A stretch of 64,000 nucleotides of DNA, from the NCBI RefSeq assembly GCF_023534745.1, contig NZ_JAMHJQ010000001.1, positions 380,110 through 444,109 of the forward strand, in the 5' to 3' direction. Origin of the DNA: Streptomyces sp. 35G-GA-8. Lineage in GTDB: Bacteria; Actinomycetota; Actinomycetes; Streptomycetales; Streptomycetaceae. The translations under genes and the position numbers were made by a program. Shown here piece by piece: positions 40,969-49,330 of this stretch. The stretch's first letter is position 1. Each line of letters starts with the position of its first letter. The notes under the pieces are model-generated. The model ran no database searches. It saw only the letters and a list, made by a program, of their open reading frames with translations, and was not told the origin of the DNA.

Positions 40969-41391
40969 GCGCCTCCTGATGACCACAGGCGCACCGGACC
41001 CGCGGGGTCCGGTGCGCCGCCGTTTCGCCGCCCCGCGCCTACGCCATGCGCTCGCATGACCGCGTCCGGTGATATTTGTCGCGGAATGAGCGGTAGACAT
41101 TGCTCATGCGTGCCCTGCGGGTGACAAACGAGGGAAATTGTTGGCACCCAGTGCCTTGCCAGCTGTCACGGGGTGCCATAACGTGAAGTTGTCCGGCTGT
41201 TCCCGCAAGCCATCTCGCTTGTGCGCCAGGACGCCTGCGTCACAGGCACCTCCGCGCCCACCCGGCGCCGCCGATCAGCACGAAGCGAGCTCGATCAGCA
41301 CCCGCACCCCGCCGAACCGACGGCACACCTCCACCGCACCAGCAGGCAGCCCCTCGCATCTCGCACCCTCAGCTTCGCCGGAGGCAACACC
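40969..41391. promoter_or_regulatory. 423-nt control region and leader of the ccr operon
   Basis: After a terminator (annotated separately) this region contains a good promoter: -35 TTGCCA (41156-41161), 17-bp spacer, -10 TAACGT (41179-41184), predicting a ~200-nt untranslated leader before the ccr GTG at 41392. A dyad GGCACCC/GGGTGCC (41143-41149, 41171-41177) brackets the -35 and reaches into the spacer; a second one ATGAGC/GCTCAT flanks ~41085-41106. Either may bind the adjacent TetR. I recognise no known riboswitch in the leader. The open frame running in from 41221 translates to low-complexity His/Pro/Arg sequence and lacks support. Confidence 0.55.
40988..41018 (+). terminator. Terminator after the TetR gene
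   Basis: Perfect 14-bp stem: left arm 40988-41001, 3-nt loop GCG, right arm 41005-41018, beginning 20 nt after the TetR stop. It isolates the regulator from ccr. Confidence 0.75.
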
Positions 41392-42765
41392 GTGAAGGAA
41401 ATCCTGGACGCGATCCTGTCGCCGGACACCACGTCCGCCGACTTCGCCGCACTGCCGCTGCCCGGTTCGTACCGCGCGGTGACCGTGCACAAGGACGAGA
41501 CGGAGATGTTCGCCGACCTCCCCACCCGGGAGAAGGACCCCCGCAAGTCACTCCATCTCGACGACGTGCCGGTGCCCGAACTCGGCCCCGGCGAGGCCCT
41601 GGTGGCCGTCATGGCCAGCTCGGTGAATTACAACTCGGTCTGGACCTCGATCTTCGAGCCGCTGCCGACCTTCGGCTTTCTGGAGCGGTACGGCAAGGTC
41701 AGCGAACTCGCCAGGCGGCACGATCTGCCGTACCACATCATCGGCTCGGACCTGTCCGGCGTCGTGCTGCGCACCGGGCCCGGCGTCAACGCCTGGCACC
41801 CGGGCGACGAGGTCGTCGCGCACTGTCTCTCGGTCGAACTTGAGTCGTCCGACGGCCACAACGACACGATGCTCGACCCCGAGCAGCGCATCTGGGGCTT
41901 CGAGACCAACTTCGGCGGTCTGGCGGAGCTGGCGCTGGTGAAGTCCAATCAGCTGATGCCCAAGCCCCGGCACCTCAGCTGGGAGGAGGCCGCGGCTCCC
42001 GGTCTGGTCAACTCCACCGCCTACCGCCAGCTGGTGTCCCGCAACGGCGCCGGGATGAAGCAGGGCGACAACGTGCTGATCTGGGGCGCGAGCGGCGGAC
42101 TGGGCTCGTACGCCACGCAGTTCGCGCTGGCCGGCGGCGCGAACCCGGTCTGTGTCGTCTCCAGCGACCGGAAGGCGGCGCTGTGCCGGCGGATGGGCGC
42201 GGAGGCGATCATCGACCGCGGCGCCGAGGACTACCGGTTCTGGAAGGACGAGCACCACCAGGATCCGCGCGAGTGGAAACGTTTCGGCAAGCACATCCGC
42301 GAGCTGACCGGCGGCGAGGACGTGGACATCGTCTTCGAGCACCCGGGACGCGAGACCTTCGGCGCGAGCGTGTATGTGACCCGCAAGGGCGGCACGATCG
42401 TGACCTGCGCCTCCACCTCCGGCTACACCCATGAGTACGACAACCGCTATCTGTGGATGTCGCTGAAGCGGATCATCGGCTCCCACTTCGCCAACTACCG
42501 CGAGGCGTGGGAGGCCAACCGGCTGATCGCCAGGGGGAAGATCCACCCCACCCTGTCGAAGGTGTACGCGCTGGAGGACACCGGCCAGGCCGCCCAGGAC
42601 GTGCACCTCAACCGCCATCAGGGCAAGGTCGGCGTGCTGGCGCTGGCACCGCGCGAGGGCCTCGGGGTACGCGACACGGAGCTGCGCGGGCGCCATCTCG
42701 ACGCCATCAATCTGTTCCGCGACGCGCCCGCGGAGCGGACGGCCCCCCACACTCGCGACAGCTGA
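41392..42765 (+). CDS. ccr: Crotonyl-CoA carboxylase/reductase
   Basis: Predicted 457-residue NADPH-dependent enzyme that reductively carboxylates crotonyl-CoA to (2S)-ethylmalonyl-CoA, the key step of the ethylmalonyl-CoA pathway and source of a polyketide extender unit. It is a medium-chain dehydrogenase/reductase with the Ccr-specific N-terminus (KEILDAILSPDTTSADFAALPLPGSYRAVTVHKDE), VMASSVNYNSVWTSIFEPLPTFGFLERYG, HIIGSDLSGVVLRTGPGVNAW, the nucleotide loop IWGASGGLGSYATQFALAGGANPVCVVSS and the C-terminal FEHPGRETFGASVYVTRKGG. Length fits the family. GTG at 41392 follows GGAGG by 7 nt. First gene of ccr-ecm-mcl-mch-acd. Confidence 0.97.
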   Translation: MKEILDAILSPDTTSADFAALPLPGSYRAVTVHKDETEMFADLPTREKDPRKSLHLDDVPVPELGPGEALVAVMASSVNYNSVWTSIFEPLPTFGFLERYGKVSELARRHDLPYHIIGSDLSGVVLRTGPGVNAWHPGDEVVAHCLSVELESSDGHNDTMLDPEQRIWGFETNFGGLAELALVKSNQLMPKPRHLSWEEAAAPGLVNSTAYRQLVSRNGAGMKQGDNVLIWGASGGLGSYATQFALAGGANPVCVVSSDRKAALCRRMGAEAIIDRGAEDYRFWKDEHHQDPREWKRFGKHIRELTGGEDVDIVFEHPGRETFGASVYVTRKGGTIVTCASTSGYTHEYDNRYLWMSLKRIIGSHFANYREAWEANRLIARGKIHPTLSKVYALEDTGQAAQDVHLNRHQGKVGVLALAPREGLGVRDTELRGRHLDAINLFRDAPAERTAPHTRDS

Positions 42766-42776
42766 GGGTTTCCTCC

Positions 42777-44813
42777 ATGTCTGATCGTCAGAAGGACCGG
42801 CCCTGGCTCATGCGGACGTACGCCGGTCACTCGACCGCCGAGGCGTCCAACGAGCTCTACCGGCGCAATCTCGCCAAGGGCCAGACGGGCCTGTCCGTCG
42901 CGTTCGATCTCCCGACGCAGACCGGCTACGACCCCGACCACATCCTCGCCCGCGGCGAGGTGGGCCGGGTCGGGGTCCCGGTCTCCCACCTCGGTGACAT
43001 GCGCCGGCTCTTCCAGGACATCCCGCTCGAACGTACGAACACCTCGATGACCATCAACGCCACCGCCATGTGGCTGCTGGCGCTCTATCAGGTGGTCGCG
43101 GAGGAGCAGGGCGCGGACATCGGCCGGCTCCAGGGGACGACACAGAACGACATCGTCAAGGAGTACCTCTCGCGCGGGACGCATGTCTTCCCGCCGGGCC
43201 CGAGCCTGCGGCTGACCACGGACATGATCACCTACACGGTGAGCCACATCCCCAAGTGGAATCCGATCAACATCTGCAGCTACCACCTCCAGGAGGCGGG
43301 GGCCACCCCGGTCCAGGAGATCGCGTACGCGATGTCCACCGCGATCGCCGTACTGGACGCGGTGTTCGCGTCCGGCCGGATCCCCGAGGAGCGCAAGGGG
43401 GAGGTGGTCGGCCGTATCTCCTTCTTCGTCAACGCGGGTGTCCGGTTCATCGAGGAGATGTGCAAGATGCGGGCCTTCTCCCGTATCTGGGACCGGATCA
43501 CCCAGGAGCGGTACGGCATCGAGAACGCCAAGCAGCGCCGCTTCCGCTATGGCGTCCAGGTCAACTCCCTCGGGCTGACCGAGGCGCAGCCGGAGAACAA
43601 CGTCCAGCGGATCGTCCTCGAAATGCTCGCGGTGACGCTCTCCAAGGACGCCCGTGCCCGCGCCGTACAGCTGCCCGCCTGGAACGAGGCGCTGGGGCTG
43701 CCCCGCCCCTGGGACCAGCAGTGGTCGCTCCGTATCCAGCAGGTGCTGGCGCACGAGAGCGATCTGCTGGAGTACGGGGACATCTTCGAGGGCTCGCGGG
43801 TCGTCGAGGCCAAGGTGGCGGACCTGGTCACCGAGTCCTTCGCGGAGATCGAACGGATCGAGGCGATGGGCGGGGTGATGGCCGCCGTCGAGTCGGGCTA
43901 TCTGAAGTCGCGGCTCGTCTCCTCGCACGCGCAGCGGCGGGCGCGGATCGAGTCCGGCGAGGAGAAGATCGTCGGCGTCAACTGCTACGAGTCCACGGAG
44001 CCCAGCCCGCTCACCGCCGATCTCGACACCGCCATCATGACCGTCGATCCGGCGAACGAGGCCCGGGTGGTGGCCGCGCTGCAGAGCTGGCGGGTCAACC
44101 GCGAGGAGGCCCGTGCCACGGACGCGCTGACCGCTCTGAAGAAGGCCGCCGCGGGCACCGACAATCTGATGGCCGCCACCCTGGAGTGCGCGCGGGCCGG
44201 GGTGACGACCGGCGAGTGGTCCTGGGCTCTGCGCGACGTCTTCGGCGAGTTCCGCGCGCCCACGGGCGTCAGCGGCGCCCCGATCGCGGTGTCCGCGGAG
44301 GCGGGCAGCGCGCTCGCGGCCGTACGGGAGAAGGTGGCCCGTACCGCCGAGGAGCTGACCGCCGCGGCCGGCGTCCCCGGCGGCACCGGGCGGCTGCGGC
44401 TGCTGGTCGGCAAGCCCGGCCTGGACGGGCACTCCAACGGCGCCGAACAGATCGCGGTCCGCGCCCGCGACGCCGGCTTCGAGGTGGTCTACCAGGGCAT
44501 CAGGCTCACACCCGAACAGATCGTCGGTGCCGCGCTCGCCGAGGACGTGCACTGCGTGGGCCTGTCGATCCTGTCGGGCTCGCACGCCGCGCTGGTGCCC
44601 GAGGTGCTGACCCGGCTGCGCGAGGCGGGCGCGGGCGACATCCCGGTGATCGTCGGCGGGATCATCCCGAACGCCGACGCCGAGGAACTGCGGGCGGCCG
44701 GGGTTGCCGCCGTCTTCACCCCGAAGGACTTCGGAATCACGGAGATCATCGGTCGTATCGTCGACGAGATCCGCACAGCGAACAAGCTCGACCCATGGGA
44801 GGTCCCCGTATGA
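42777..44813 (+). CDS. ecm: Ethylmalonyl-CoA mutase (B12-dependent)
   Basis: Predicted 678-residue adenosylcobalamin mutase converting (2R)-ethylmalonyl-CoA to methylsuccinyl-CoA. The N-terminal TIM-barrel substrate domain has LAKGQTGLSVAFDLPTQTGYDPDH, LERTNTSMTINATAMWLLALY, LTTDMITYTVSHIPKWNPINICSYHLQEAGA and RFRYGVQVNSLGLTEAQPENNVQRI; the C-terminal B12 domain (~535-670) has LLVGKPGLDGHSNGAEQIAVRARDAGFEVVYQGI with the cobalt-binding Asp-x-His-x-x-Gly. Both domains are in one chain, as in MeaA/Ecm. It could be confused with methylmalonyl-CoA or isobutyryl-CoA mutases, but position directly after ccr favours Ecm. The stop overlaps the next ATG by 4 nt. Confidence 0.95.
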   Translation: MSDRQKDRPWLMRTYAGHSTAEASNELYRRNLAKGQTGLSVAFDLPTQTGYDPDHILARGEVGRVGVPVSHLGDMRRLFQDIPLERTNTSMTINATAMWLLALYQVVAEEQGADIGRLQGTTQNDIVKEYLSRGTHVFPPGPSLRLTTDMITYTVSHIPKWNPINICSYHLQEAGATPVQEIAYAMSTAIAVLDAVFASGRIPEERKGEVVGRISFFVNAGVRFIEEMCKMRAFSRIWDRITQERYGIENAKQRRFRYGVQVNSLGLTEAQPENNVQRIVLEMLAVTLSKDARARAVQLPAWNEALGLPRPWDQQWSLRIQQVLAHESDLLEYGDIFEGSRVVEAKVADLVTESFAEIERIEAMGGVMAAVESGYLKSRLVSSHAQRRARIESGEEKIVGVNCYESTEPSPLTADLDTAIMTVDPANEARVVAALQSWRVNREEARATDALTALKKAAAGTDNLMAATLECARAGVTTGEWSWALRDVFGEFRAPTGVSGAPIAVSAEAGSALAAVREKVARTAEELTAAAGVPGGTGRLRLLVGKPGLDGHSNGAEQIAVRARDAGFEVVYQGIRLTPEQIVGAALAEDVHCVGLSILSGSHAALVPEVLTRLREAGAGDIPVIVGGIIPNADAEELRAAGVAAVFTPKDFGITEIIGRIVDEIRTANKLDPWEVPV

Positions 44814-45802
44814 CCGCGCCTGTCACCACCGAGACCGCAGCGCCCGCCGCGAACCGGCTGCGTCCGCGCCGCTCGTGTCTCGCCGTACCGGGGTCGAACC
44901 CGCGCTTCCTGGAAAAGGCCCAGGGGCTGCCGGCCGATCAGGTGTTCCTGGATCTGGAGGACGCCTGCGCACCGCTCGCCAAGGAGGGCGCCCGGCACAC
45001 GATCGTCGACGCGCTCAACAAGGGCGACTGGACGGGCAAGATCCGGGTCGTACGGGTCAATGACTGGACGACGCACTGGACCTACCGCGATGTGATCACG
45101 GTGGTGGAGGGCGCGGGACACAATCTCGACTGCGTCATGCTGCCGAAGGTCCAGGACGCCCAGCAGATCATCGCCCTCGATCTGCTGCTCACCCAGATCG
45201 AGAAGACGATGGGCTTCGAGGTCGGCAGGATCGGGATCGAGGCGCAGATCGAGAACGCCAAGGGGCTGGTGAACGTCGACGAGATCGCCGCCGCCTCACC
45301 GCGCCTGGAGACGATCGTCTTCGGTCCCGCCGACTTCATGGCCTCCATCAATATGAAGTCCCTCGTCGTCGGCCAGCAGCCGCCCGGCTATGGCGCGGAC
45401 GCCTATCACTACATTCTGATGCGCATTCTGATGGCGGCCCGTACTTACGATCTCCAGGCGATCGACGGCCCCTACCTGCAGATCCGCGATGTGGACGGCT
45501 ACCGCGAGGTGGCACGCCGGGCGGCGGCGCTGGGCTATGACGGCAAGTGGGTGCTGCACCCGGGCCAGATCGAGGCGTCGAACGAGATCTTCTCGCCCTC
45601 CCAGGAGGACTACGACCACGCCGAGCTGATTCTCGACGCGTACGAGTACTACACGTCCGAGGCGGGCGGCAAGAAGGGCTCCGCGATGCTCGGCGACGAG
45701 ATGATCGACGAGGCGAGCCGCAAGATGGCGCTGGTCATCTCGGGCAAGGGCCGCGCCGCGGGGATGCGGCGTACGACCTCGTTCGAAGCCCCGGAGGCAT
45801 GA
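44810..45802 (+). CDS. mcl: Malyl-CoA/beta-methylmalyl-CoA lyase (CitE-like)
   Basis: Predicted 330-residue HpcH/HpaI aldolase-CitE family enzyme. In the pathway it cleaves beta-methylmalyl-CoA to glyoxylate and propionyl-CoA (and may make malyl-CoA). Motifs: RSCLAVPGSNPRFLEKAQGLPADQVFLDLEDACAPLAKEGAR with the metal-binding Asp/Glu, KIRVVRVNDWTTHW with the CoA/substrate Arg, MLPKVQDAQQI, GIEAQIENAKGLVNVDEIAAASPRLETIVFGPADFMASI (metal Glu and Asp) and GKWVLHPGQIEASNEIFSPS. It overlaps ecm upstream and mch downstream by ATGA junctions, so expression is translationally coupled. Confidence 0.93.
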   Translation: MTAPVTTETAAPAANRLRPRRSCLAVPGSNPRFLEKAQGLPADQVFLDLEDACAPLAKEGARHTIVDALNKGDWTGKIRVVRVNDWTTHWTYRDVITVVEGAGHNLDCVMLPKVQDAQQIIALDLLLTQIEKTMGFEVGRIGIEAQIENAKGLVNVDEIAAASPRLETIVFGPADFMASINMKSLVVGQQPPGYGADAYHYILMRILMAARTYDLQAIDGPYLQIRDVDGYREVARRAAALGYDGKWVLHPGQIEASNEIFSPSQEDYDHAELILDAYEYYTSEAGGKKGSAMLGDEMIDEASRKMALVISGKGRAAGMRRTTSFEAPEA

Positions 45803-45804
45803 CG

Positions 45805-46311
45805 ATGCGGTTCGGACGCACCTTCGAGGAGTTCGAGGTCGGCGCGGTCTACAAGCACTGGCCGGGCAAGACGGTCACGGAGTACGACGACCATCTCTTC
45901 TGTCTGCTCACCATGAACCACCATCCGCTGCACCTGGACAGCAACTACGCCGAGAAGACGACGGACTTCGGCAAGAACGTCGTCGTGGGCAACTACATCT
46001 ACTCGCTGCTGCTGGGCATGTCGGTGCCGGACGTCTCCGGGAAGGCCATCGCCAATCTGGAGGTGGAGTCGCTCAAGCATGTCGCGCCGACGTTCCACGG
46101 GGACACGCTCTACGGCGAGACGGTCGTGCTGGAGAAGACCCCGTCACGTTCGAAGGGCGACCGCGGAATCGTGTACGTGGAGACCCGGGGCCACAAGCAG
46201 GACGGGACGCTGGTCTGCGTGTTCAGACGCAAGGTGATGGTCCCCACGGAGGCGTACATCAAGGAACGCGGCGGGGAGCAGCCCGGCCGCCCCGAGCCGC
46301 GGGAGAAGTGA
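45805..46311 (+). CDS. mch: MaoC-domain hydratase, likely mesaconyl-C1-CoA hydratase
   Basis: Predicted 168-residue single hot-dog hydratase. It has the MaoC signature: FEEFEVGAVYKHWPGKTVTEYDDHLFCLLTMNHHPLHLDSNYAEKTTDFGKNVVVGNYIYSLLLGMSVPDVSG with the catalytic Asp/His of N-H-x-P-L-H-x-D. Position directly after mcl in a ccr operon marks it as the hydratase acting on mesaconyl-C1-CoA/beta-methylmalyl-CoA, although the Rhodobacter Mch is about twice this length, so this one presumably works as a dimer of single domains. GGAGG is 7 nt before the ATG at 45805; the ATG at 45799, which overlaps the mcl stop, is too close to it. Confidence 0.85.
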   Translation: MRFGRTFEEFEVGAVYKHWPGKTVTEYDDHLFCLLTMNHHPLHLDSNYAEKTTDFGKNVVVGNYIYSLLLGMSVPDVSGKAIANLEVESLKHVAPTFHGDTLYGETVVLEKTPSRSKGDRGIVYVETRGHKQDGTLVCVFRRKVMVPTEAYIKERGGEQPGRPEPREK

Positions 46312-46318
46312 CAGAGAT

Positions 46319-47524
46319 ATGAGCCGACTCGCCCAGACAGCCGGGCTGACCGACATTCAGCGGGAAATCCTGGCGACCGTAAGGGATTTTGTCGACAAGG
46401 AGATCCTTCCGGTCGCCACCGAGCTGGAGCACCGCGACGAGTACCCCACCCGGATCGTCGACGGACTCAGGGAACTCGGCCTGTTCGGGCTGATGATCCC
46501 CGAGGAGTACGGCGGTCTGGGCGAGTCCCTGCTCACCTACGCGCTCTGCGTGGAGGAGATCGCCCGGGGGTGGATGTCCGTCTCCGGCATCATCAACACC
46601 CACTTCATCGTGGCCTACCTGCTCAAGCAGCACGGCACCGAGGAGCAGCGGGCCACCTTCCTGCCACGGATGGCCGCCGGTGAGGTGCGTGGCGCGTTCT
46701 CGATGTCGGAGCCCGGACTCGGCTCGGACGTCGCGGCGATCACGTCCAAGGGGATCAGGGACGGCGACTCCTATGTACTGAACGGCCAGAAGATGTGGCT
46801 GACCAACGGCGGCACGTCCAGTCTCGTCGCGGTGCTGTGCCGCAGCGACGAGGGCCACCCGGAGGACACGGCTCCGCACAGGTCGATGACCACGTTCCTG
46901 GTCGAGAAGGAGCCCGGCTTCGGCGAGGTCCGGCCCGGACTGACCATCCCGGGGAAGATCGACAAGATGGGCTACAAGGGGGTCGACACCACCGAGCTGA
47001 TCATGGACGGACTGCGCATTCCGGCCAATCGGGTGCTCGGCGGGGCCACCGGCCGAGGGTTTTACCAAATGATGGACGGCGTCGAGGTCGGCCGGGTGAA
47101 TGTCGCGGCGCGTGGTTGCGGGGTCGCACAGCGCGCTTTCGAGCTCGGCGTCTCATATGCCCAGCAGCGTCATACTTTCGGCAAGCCCATCGCCCAGCAC
47201 CAGGCGATCCAGTTCAAGCTGGCCGAGATGGCGACCAAAGTCGAGGCCGCCCATGCCATGATGGTCAACGCGGCACGCAAAAAGGACTCCGGGGAACGAA
47301 ACGACCTGGAGGCAGGGATGGCGAAGTACCTCGCCTCCGAGTACTGCAAGGAAGTCGTCGAGGACGCCTTCCGTATCCACGGCGGTTACGGCTTCTCCAA
47401 GGAGTACGAGATCGAGCGCCTCTACCGCGAGGCGCCGATGCTGCTGATCGGCGAGGGTACCGCCGAGATCCAGAAAATGATCATCGGCCGCCGGCTGCTG
47501 GAGGAGTACCGGTTCCAGGGTTGA
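46319..47524 (+). CDS. Acyl-CoA dehydrogenase, probably (2S)-methylsuccinyl-CoA dehydrogenase
   Basis: Predicted 401-residue FAD flavoenzyme of the acyl-CoA dehydrogenase family. Seen: GLFGLMIPEEYGGLGESLLTYALCVEEIARGWMSVSGI, FSMSEPGLGSDVAAITSKGIRDGDSYVLNGQKMWLTNGG (flavin/substrate loop), IPGKIDKMGYKGVDTTELIMDGLRIP, RHTFGKPIAQHQAIQFKLAEMATKVEAA, and RIHGGYGFSKEYEIERLYREAPMLLIGEGTAEIQ with the likely catalytic Glu in GEGT. The ethylmalonyl-CoA pathway needs methylsuccinyl-CoA dehydrogenase between Ecm and Mch, and this is the only dehydrogenase in the operon. It lacks the N-terminal extension known from Rhodobacter Mcd, so the specific activity is inferred from position. Starts 7 nt after mch. 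Confidence 0.82.
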   Translation: MSRLAQTAGLTDIQREILATVRDFVDKEILPVATELEHRDEYPTRIVDGLRELGLFGLMIPEEYGGLGESLLTYALCVEEIARGWMSVSGIINTHFIVAYLLKQHGTEEQRATFLPRMAAGEVRGAFSMSEPGLGSDVAAITSKGIRDGDSYVLNGQKMWLTNGGTSSLVAVLCRSDEGHPEDTAPHRSMTTFLVEKEPGFGEVRPGLTIPGKIDKMGYKGVDTTELIMDGLRIPANRVLGGATGRGFYQMMDGVEVGRVNVAARGCGVAQRAFELGVSYAQQRHTFGKPIAQHQAIQFKLAEMATKVEAAHAMMVNAARKKDSGERNDLEAGMAKYLASEYCKEVVEDAFRIHGGYGFSKEYEIERLYREAPMLLIGEGTAEIQKMIIGRRLLEEYRFQG

Positions 47525-47708
47525 TTGTCGCTTTTATTAGCGTTTAATGGCGAAGAAGATCACACCCGGTCGCCCTCAGGCGCTGGCTTCAAGCCGCTCG
47601 ACTCGGGTCCTGGCTTGCTCAGTTGCGACTCGAAACCAGTACCATCGCTGGAAAGCCGCCGCCGTCCCCCCGTTGCCAGTGCGGCATCATCCGCTACGAA
47701 GGTCATCC

Positions 47709-48365
47709 ATGCCCCACAGCCAAACCTCTGCACCACGCGTCAGCTTCCTTGGTGGACGCCTCGCGCGCGGAGCATCGCCGTGGCTCCTCCCGACCGTCGC
47801 CACCGCGGCGATCGGTCTTGTCCGCGCACGTCACTCGAAGCGCGCAGCGGTCCTCGCTGTGCCCGCCACCGCGCTCGCGGCGGGCATGCTGTGGTTCTTC
47901 CGCGACCCCGAGCGCGAGATCACGCAGGGCCGGGTCATCTCCCCGGCCGACGGTGTGGTGCAGAGCATCATGCCGTGGAAGGACGGGCGCACCCGGGTCG
48001 CCATCTTCATGAGCCCGCTGAACGTCCATGTCAACCGCGCGCCCCTCGCGGGAACCATCACGTCCGTCGAGCACATCCCCGGCGGGTTCGTTCCGGCGTT
48101 CAACAAGGAGAGCGAGAACAACGAGCGCGTTGTCTGGCACTTCGACACCGAACTGGGCGACATCGAGATGGTGCAGATCGCCGGCGCGGTAGCCCGGCGC
48201 ATCGTCCCGTATCTGCCTCAGGGAACCAAGGTGGAACAGGGCGAGCGCATCGGCCTGATCCGGTTCGGCTCGCGTGTCGACATCTACCTTCCGGAAGGTG
48301 TCGATGTCGCTGTCGAGGTCGGTCAGACCACGACCGCAGGGGTGACTCGAATTGACCGTGATTGA
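47709..48365 (+). CDS. psd: Phosphatidylserine decarboxylase proenzyme
   Basis: Predicted 218-residue pyruvoyl enzyme converting phosphatidylserine to phosphatidylethanolamine at the membrane. It has two hydrophobic stretches near the N-terminus (WLLPTVATAAIGLV; AVLAVPATALAAGMLWFFRDPERE), the AIFMSPLNVHVNRAPLAGTI core, and the self-cleavage site RFGSRVD, where cleavage before Ser makes the pyruvoyl group (the FGSR form of the short, archaeal-type decarboxylases). ATG 47709 follows GAAGG by 6 nt; the frame upstream to 47547 has no such support. It overlaps the pssA gene by 14 nt. Preceded by a 184-nt gap after the acyl-CoA dehydrogenase containing CGCT-TTTATT-AGCG, a weak hairpin. Confidence 0.92.
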   Translation: MPHSQTSAPRVSFLGGRLARGASPWLLPTVATAAIGLVRARHSKRAAVLAVPATALAAGMLWFFRDPEREITQGRVISPADGVVQSIMPWKDGRTRVAIFMSPLNVHVNRAPLAGTITSVEHIPGGFVPAFNKESENNERVVWHFDTELGDIEMVQIAGAVARRIVPYLPQGTKVEQGERIGLIRFGSRVDIYLPEGVDVAVEVGQTTTAGVTRIDRD

Positions 48366-49212
48366 TCCCGATACGCAAGTCGGCTGGGCCACGGAGGCCG
48401 AGGCCGAGGAGGAGGACGACGCGGAAGACATGCCGCTCTCACTGCGGCTGTCGATAGCGGACACCCTCACGCTCGGTAACGCCACCTGCGGCTTCATGGC
48501 CGTCTACTTCACCACCACCGGCATCCTCATCCCGCATCTCACGGGCAGCGACGAGACCGGCATGGCGCGGCACTCCGCCGCGACGGCCGTGATCCTGATG
48601 CTGGCCGCGGCGATCTTCGACCTCTTCGACGGGCTCGTGGCGCGCAAGCTGCGCAGCTCGCCGATGGGCGCGGAGCTCGACAACCTCTCCGACCTGATCA
48701 GCTTCGGCCTCGCCCCGGCATTTTTCGTACTGGTGTACGGAATGGTCGCGGACGACGCGCATCAACGGGTCTCCGCGCTCGCGGCGATCGTCGTCCTGCT
48801 GGCCGTCGTGCTACGGCTGGCGAGATTCTCCTGCGTGACGATGAAGGACGGCATGTTCCAGGGGATGCCGAGCCCCTTCGGCGCCCTGACGGTCATCTCG
48901 ATCGTCCTGCTCGAACTGCCCTTCATCCCGACGCTGCTCGCGATCATCGGGGTGGCCTGGCTGATGGTGAGCCGGGTCGAGTACCCCAAGCCGCGAGGCA
49001 TTCTCGCGGTGGCGATGCTCAGCTGGATCGTGGCCGCGATGGGGCTGCTGGCGGCCTGGGCGTTCGACGCGCCGGGCGGTCAGCTGCTGCTCCAGACCGG
49101 CTGTGCGCTCCAGGTGGTGACGGGAGCGGTGATCCCGCTCTTCGCCACGGCCCGGCGCGTGAACACGTTCCGCGACAACCGCCGTGAGGCGCGGGCGGCG
49201 CAGCTGCCGTAG
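48352..49212 (+). CDS. pssA: CDP-diacylglycerol-serine O-phosphatidyltransferase
   Basis: Predicted 286-residue membrane enzyme that joins CDP-diacylglycerol and serine to make phosphatidylserine, the substrate of Psd encoded just upstream. The CDP-alcohol phosphotransferase signature is intact: D-G-x-x-A-R-x8-G-x3-D-x3-D in FDGLVARKLRSSPMGAELDNLSD. About seven hydrophobic helices follow an acidic N-terminus (EAEAEEEDDAEDMP). Two starts are possible in the overlap with psd: TTG 48352 and GTG 48358; neither has a crisp ribosome site, so coupling to psd translation is likely. A strong terminator follows. Confidence 0.92.
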   Translation: MTVIDPDTQVGWATEAEAEEEDDAEDMPLSLRLSIADTLTLGNATCGFMAVYFTTTGILIPHLTGSDETGMARHSAATAVILMLAAAIFDLFDGLVARKLRSSPMGAELDNLSDLISFGLAPAFFVLVYGMVADDAHQRVSALAAIVVLLAVVLRLARFSCVTMKDGMFQGMPSPFGALTVISIVLLELPFIPTLLAIIGVAWLMVSRVEYPKPRGILAVAMLSWIVAAMGLLAAWAFDAPGGQLLLQTGCALQVVTGAVIPLFATARRVNTFRDNRREARAAQLP

Positions 49213-49243
49213 CGGCGCGCTCGCCGTACGGCGAATGATCGTG

Positions 49244-49279
49244 AAGGGCCCGGACGCCTCCCCGCGTCCGGGCCCTTTT
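49244..49279 (+). terminator. Strong intrinsic terminator after pssA
   Basis: A perfect 14-bp stem (left arm 49244-49257, 6-nt loop CTCCCC, right arm 49264-49277) running straight into TTTT at 49276-49279 on the plus strand. It ends the psd-pssA transcript 31 nt after the pssA stop. Confidence 0.85.
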
Positions 49280-49330
49280 CCGTGCCCTCCCTCTTCCGCC
49301 GCCCCCGGCGCTCTGGAAGGATCGACCGCC

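Noticed and set aside
41221-41391. N-terminal extension of ccr by 57 residues
   Set aside because: The extra translation is His/Pro/Arg-rich and lacks a ribosome site, whereas GTG 41392 has GGAGG at 7 nt and gives the normal Ccr N-terminus.
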